A stretch of DNA of 64,000 bases from Afipia sp. Lineage in GTDB: Bacteria > Pseudomonadota > Alphaproteobacteria > Rhizobiales > Xanthobacteraceae. Below, one piece after another: positions 60,412 through 64,000 of this stretch. A program made the translations under genes and the position numbers. Positions within the stretch are counted from its first letter, which is position 1, and each line of letters begins with the position of its first letter. The notes below the pieces were generated by a model. That model did not search any database. It was not told the DNA's origin and saw only the letters and a program-made list of their open reading frames with translations. The stretch spans positions 682,001 through 746,000 of the forward strand of contig JACQDM010000002.1 in NCBI GenBank assembly GCA_016201045.1, in the 5' to 3' direction.

Positions 60412-62187
60412 CTAGTTGCAAATTTCTCCGGTGCCCGCGGAGTTCGCCCGGCAACCCTTGTTGACCTGCCTGCATCCCTGGATTTCAAAGCTGCATATGG
60501 TCTGCATGCCGCCTGTGGCAGGTTTTGCGGCCTCCTTCGGCGCGCGTTCCTCGCGCTTCGGCGCTTCGTCGCGTTTGGCGACTGGCGGCGCGGGCTTCTT
60601 GACTTCGATCTTCTCGCAACTGTTGTCGTCTCCGACCTGATAGCCTGCCTTGCAGACGATCTTGTTGCAGCGATCGCCCTCAGCCTTGTAACCGCGTTCG
60701 CAGATCAGAGGACAGACACGGCTCTGCTTGCTCTTGACCGCGTCGAGCGAGTCGAGGCTTGCAACTTTGACATCGAGCTTCATCCCGGCGTTTTTGTTGA
60801 ATAGTTCCATCGCCTTTTGCGCAGCGGGGTTCCACGTGTCTCCGACAGCGCCGGTGTTGCAGCCGACGCGGCGCAGTTCACCCAGCAAGAGTTTCGGGAT
60901 TTCTGCGACCGCAACGGTGTCCGGCTTCGGAGGTTGCGCGGTCTGATCGGGCGGCGTGAGTGCAGCGACCGCGCCAACGGGCTTTTCCGCTTTCGCCTTA
61001 GCCTCCTCCTTAGCCTTCGCTTCGTCCGCTGCCTTGGCCTGAGCCGCGGCTTTTGCGCGCTCGGCCTCGGCAACTTTGGCTTCTTCAGCCTTCTTCGCGA
61101 GTTCTGCTGCGACGCGCGCCTGCTCGGCCTTGAGAGCTTCGGCTGCGGCTTTGTCCTGCGCCGCTTTCTTCGCACCCTCGATGGCCAGACGTGTTTGTTC
61201 GTCCTGAGCGGCTTTCGCTTTTTCGGTTGCGGCAAGCCGTGCGGCTTCGGCCGAGAGTTTATCACGCTGCGCTTTCGCCAATTCGGTGTAGAGGCCGGTC
61301 GGGTAGGTCGTGATGAAGTAGTCCCACACCGCTTTCGTGCCGACGCGCTCGGCAAGTTCGTAGTCGCGCCGCGCTGCTGCATTCTGATCGGGCGCCGCTG
61401 TGGCCGGCGGCGGTGTCACTGCGATGGCTGGAACGAGGGTGACGTCGTTGCCGCCGAGCGAGCCGTAGACGAAAGGTTCCTGCCGGTTGTTCGTCACTTT
61501 CAGAACGTCGTCGCGCACAAATCCGAACGCCTTGCGCAAATCCAGACCCGGCTTCGGCAGGTATTTGACCAGTGCGGCCGTGAACGGACTGTTCTTGTCG
61601 CCATCGGACGCCGTCGAACCCGCCTTCGCCGCGAACGCGATCAACGTATTCGGACTGGTCGGCTCGACCTTGGCAAGGCCGCGTGTGACTGCGCGGGTGC
61701 CGATCGTGCGCTTCATGGTCTTGTTGAAAGGATTGTCGCGGCACGCATCGAGGATCGCAAGCCGCAGCTGCTTGGCTGGCTCCATCACCGTGAGGATGCG
61801 GTCGAGCGGAATTGCCTCGTCGAACGCATCGATGTCGCGCTCGAGCGACGCATCGACGGGGATAAGGTAGTTGGTGCCGTCGATCTCGATGCCGTGGCCT
61901 GCGTAATAGACGACGGCCACATCGGCATCGCGGGCGGTGTCGGAGAAATCGCGGAGCGCGCGGCGCATTTCATTCGCCTTCAGATCGCGCCGCGAGTCGA
62001 TTACGTCGAAGCCTGCGCCTTTGAGCGTCGCCGTGATCGCCGCGGCGTCATTCACCGGATTGGGCAGCGCCGTGACGTTCTGGTAGGCGGAGTTGCCGAT
62101 CACCAGCGCAACGCGCTTCTCGGCGAGCGCCGGCCCGCAGCCGAGCGCTAACGCTGCAATTCCCAGAATTGCAATTCGGATGCGCAT
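60412..62187 (-). CDS. Secreted caspase-family protein with TolA-like spacer
   Basis: A 591-aa protein. Signal peptide (ILGIAALALGCGPALA), then a caspase (C14) domain from about 23 to 250 with the His-Cys dyad H98 in VVYYAGHGIEIDG and C149 in AILDACRDNPF. A Trp/Tyr helix pair follows (KAVWDYFITTYPTGLYTELAKAQ), then an Ala/Lys/Glu-rich helical spacer (about 320-400; AAQAKAADEAKAKEEAKAKAE). Last comes a Cys-rich module (ELRRVGCNTGAVGDTWN, RVCPLICERGYKAEGDRC, GYQVGDDNSC). Both catalytic residues are intact. The protein is probably periplasmic or secreted. Confidence 0.87.
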   Translation of the reverse strand: MRIRIAILGIAALALGCGPALAEKRVALVIGNSAYQNVTALPNPVNDAAAITATLKGAGFDVIDSRRDLKANEMRRALRDFSDTARDADVAVVYYAGHGIEIDGTNYLIPVDASLERDIDAFDEAIPLDRILTVMEPAKQLRLAILDACRDNPFNKTMKRTIGTRAVTRGLAKVEPTSPNTLIAFAAKAGSTASDGDKNSPFTAALVKYLPKPGLDLRKAFGFVRDDVLKVTNNRQEPFVYGSLGGNDVTLVPAIAVTPPPATAAPDQNAAARRDYELAERVGTKAVWDYFITTYPTGLYTELAKAQRDKLSAEAARLAATEKAKAAQDEQTRLAIEGAKKAAQDKAAAEALKAEQARVAAELAKKAEEAKVAEAERAKAAAQAKAADEAKAKEEAKAKAEKPVGAVAALTPPDQTAQPPKPDTVAVAEIPKLLLGELRRVGCNTGAVGDTWNPAAQKAMELFNKNAGMKLDVKVASLDSLDAVKSKQSRVCPLICERGYKAEGDRCNKIVCKAGYQVGDDNSCEKIEVKKPAPPVAKRDEAPKREERAPKEAAKPATGGMQTICSFEIQGCRQVNKGCRANSAGTGEICN

Positions 62188-62324
62188 TGCGATGCCCCCA
62201 AGAATGCGGAACCAAATCCGCGGCAAATTTCCGGTATTGCGCGAGCGCAAGCCGCTCAAGTTGCCGATTCCCCTCTGTTGTCGGTGACGCGGGAGGGGTT
62301 CACGGAAGAACGTTCTTCTTCGAC

Positions 62325-63854
62325 TCAGTTACACACCAAGGCGCCGCCGTTCATGATGCCGCCGTTCGTGGTCGTGTCGTTGACTACGTGGCAACCACGC
62401 GCAACGGGTCTGCACACACCGCCTGGACAGAACAACTGCCCGGACGGCGCGTCCTGCGCAGCGCGGCGCGGCGGTGTATCGCGATCCGGACGCGATGCGA
62501 CGGGCGGCACATATTTCGGTGGCGGCGGTTTGCGCACGACGATCCGTTCGCAGGTGTTGTCGTCGCCGACTTCGTAGCCATCCTTGCACGTGATCTTGGT
62601 GCAATTGTCGCCATCGACTTGATAGCCGTGCTTGCAGACGAGCGGGCAAATGCGTCCGGTCCGTCCCTTGATGACTTCAAGCGCGTCGAGGCTTGCGATC
62701 TTCACATCGAAGCGGGTGCCGGCATATTTGTTGAAGAGGTCCAGCGAGCGCTGCGCACCGGCATTCCATGTGGGTACGGGATCGTCCGCATAGCAGCCGA
62801 CCCGCCGCAATTCGGTGAGCAACTGCCTCGGCAGGTTATCGTCTCCGGGTGCCGTCGTTCGCGATGTGCCTTGCTGAGGCGCAAGCGCCGCCAGCTTCTT
62901 GCTCTGCGCGCGGGCGAGATCGCTGTAGAAGCCTTCAGGATAATTGGCGATGAAATAATCCCACGCATCCTTGGTGCCGACCTGCAACGCGAGCTCGTAG
63001 TCGCGGCGGATACGGTCCGTCGAGTCGACGGGTGCGAATTGCTGGACAGGCGCGCCCGACACGGGCGGGGTCGCAGCAACAACCGGGCCGGGCACCAGCG
63101 CCACGTCGTTACCGCCGAGCGAGCCGTATATAAACGGCTCCTGCTGGTTGTTGGTGATCTTCAAAACATCGTCGCGAACGAAGCCGAACGATTTGCGCAG
63201 ATCCATGCCGGGCGTCGCGATGTGAGCCGCGAGCGCTTTTGCAAACGGGCTGTTCTTGCCGTCGCCGTCGGCGGCGGTCGAGCCGGCCTTCGCGGCGAAG
63301 GCGATCATGGTGTTGGGATTGACGGGTTCGACCTTGGCGAGGCCGCGCGTACCGATGGCGCGTGTGCCGATCGAGCGCTTCATGGTTTTGCCGAACGGAT
63401 TGTCGCGGCATGCGTCGAGGATGATGAGCCGCAGTTGCTTTGCCGGCTCCATCGCGACGAGAACGCGATCCAGCGGATAGGTCTCGTCGTAGACGTCAGT
63501 GTCGCGTTCGAGAACGGCGTCCACCGGGATCAGGAAGTTGGTACCATCGACCTCAATGCCGTGGCCTGCATAGTAGACGACGGCGATATCCGCATCGCGC
63601 GCCTGATCGGCGAAGTCGCGCAGCGCCTTTCGCATCGTGTCCTTGGTGACGTCGGCGCGCAGCGTAACGGACTCGAAGCCCGACGCCTTCAGCGTCGAAG
63701 CAATCATGGCGGCATCGTTCGACGGGTTGGTCAGCTTCGGCACGTTCTGATAACTGGAATTGCCGATCACAAGCGCGACGCGTTTCTCGGCCGATGCGCC
63801 GGTCGCAGTTAGCGCGAGAAAGAGTGCGGTCAATAAAAGGTGACGGATGCGCAA
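62325..63854 (-). CDS. Secreted caspase-family protein
   Basis: A 509-aa paralogue of the next gene. Signal peptide (LLTALFLALTATGASA), caspase domain with H98 (VVYYAGHGIEVDG) and C149 (IILDACRDNPF) at the same positions, the DAWDYFIANYPEGFYSDLARAQ helix pair, and the Cys-rich C-terminal module (ELRRVGCYADDPVPTWN, RICPLVCKHGYQVDGDNC, GYEVGDDNTC). It lacks the Ala/Lys/Glu spacer and has a Pro/Arg-rich segment instead. It is the first gene of the operon, with a fair promoter 50-75 bp upstream. Confidence 0.87.
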   Translation of the reverse strand: MRIRHLLLTALFLALTATGASAEKRVALVIGNSSYQNVPKLTNPSNDAAMIASTLKASGFESVTLRADVTKDTMRKALRDFADQARDADIAVVYYAGHGIEVDGTNFLIPVDAVLERDTDVYDETYPLDRVLVAMEPAKQLRLIILDACRDNPFGKTMKRSIGTRAIGTRGLAKVEPVNPNTMIAFAAKAGSTAADGDGKNSPFAKALAAHIATPGMDLRKSFGFVRDDVLKITNNQQEPFIYGSLGGNDVALVPGPVVAATPPVSGAPVQQFAPVDSTDRIRRDYELALQVGTKDAWDYFIANYPEGFYSDLARAQSKKLAALAPQQGTSRTTAPGDDNLPRQLLTELRRVGCYADDPVPTWNAGAQRSLDLFNKYAGTRFDVKIASLDALEVIKGRTGRICPLVCKHGYQVDGDNCTKITCKDGYEVGDDNTCERIVVRKPPPPKYVPPVASRPDRDTPPRRAAQDAPSGQLFCPGGVCRPVARGCHVVNDTTTNGGIMNGGALVCN

Positions 63855-63901
63855 TTCGCGAGCCTCCAGAAGAAGCCGGGCATTTATTTAAATGTACGGC
63901 C

Positions 63902-63929
63902 AGAATAGCCCTTAGCCGCGCCGACTCAA
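63902..63929 (-). promoter_or_regulatory. Candidate promoter of the caspase operon
   Basis: Minus strand TTGAGT, 16 bp, TATTCT. The -35 matches well and the -10 four of six. It lies 48 bp before the ATG of the first caspase-family gene. Confidence 0.4.
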
Positions 63930-64000
63930 GGGCAGATGGCTTTGTTGGACGCAATGTTCAGCGCTAAGGTTCGATGGAAGCGAATAAATTCCTTGATGCT

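Noticed and set aside
60817-63812. Long + strand ORFs (444 and 547 aa) opposite the two caspase-family genes
   Set aside because: They are antisense shadows of high-GC coding DNA: Arg-rich, without domains, and mirror images of each other because the sense genes are paralogues.

Overview
The window looks like chromosomal DNA of a high-GC alphaproteobacterium of the order Hyphomicrobiales, most likely the Bradyrhizobium/Afipia/Rhodopseudomonas group. Pointers are DUF2336, DUF3126, DUF3551, BTLCP and PAS_5-type proteins, a short His-rich secreted protein, CtrA-like TTAA-N7-TTAA boxes and the overall codon use. I see no phage, insertion sequence, CRISPR array or rRNA. It is mostly ordinary core and soft-core genome, with a few small patches of unusual composition or history. 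All assignments were made by reading the sequence; no database search was run.

Layout. 0-10.5 kb: 3' end of a CDF-type cation transporter; a MetE-like methionine synthase whose 5' end and upstream region are duplicated about 1.1 kb away as a truncated copy flanking a membrane ORF; a GST, DsbA-like isomerase and quinone reductase run; a crotonase; a cyclic-nucleotide-binding protein; a metallophosphoesterase; tRNA-Leu(TAA); a lipoprotein; an MFS gene that seems to start at ATC; and an FAD monooxygenase. 10.5-21.5 kb: zf-CHCC protein, hydrolase, cysE behind two palindromes, gamma-carbonic anhydrase, PilZ, an outer-membrane barrel, a LapG-like protease behind a large palindrome, tandem PilZ, PAS and rhomboid. 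21.7-35 kb: CBS protein, GST, patatin, a frameshifted NCS2-like permease with a cysteine hydrolase, nitroreductase, thrS, MFS, yidD, a ClpP-like secreted protein, an Fe-S scaffold, folE and hisI.

35-48 kb: lytic transglycosylase, TauE exporter, DUF2336, HxlR regulator with a divergent partner, an Hpt/receiver pair, nadK, a TPR protein, a His-rich secreted protein, a TonB receptor under a cobalamin riboswitch, a serine hydrolase, a PRC-barrel protein and an unlisted 43-aa membrane protein. 48-51.5 kb: tRNA-Thr(TGT), Tyr- and Gly/Cys-rich secreted proteins, rlmB, tRNA-Tyr(GTA), a DUF3551 protein and two tRNA-Gly(TCC). 51.4-58.5 kb: a lipid-type catabolic run (SDR, TetR regulator, acyl-CoA dehydrogenase, APH-like kinase, SDR, histidine phosphatase, SDR). 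The dehydrogenase plus kinase pair looks like a split form of the animal ACAD10/ACAD11 enzymes, and two matching palindromic operators lie between it and the TetR gene. 58.5-64 kb: a serine hydrolase, then a three-gene set encoding two secreted caspase-fold proteins and a small secreted protein.

The best candidates for under-described biology are the tandem secreted caspase operon, the ACAD/kinase/phosphatase operon, the palindromic control regions before cysE and the LapG-like gene, and a stand-alone terminator at about 20.7 kb that suggests an unannotated small RNA.
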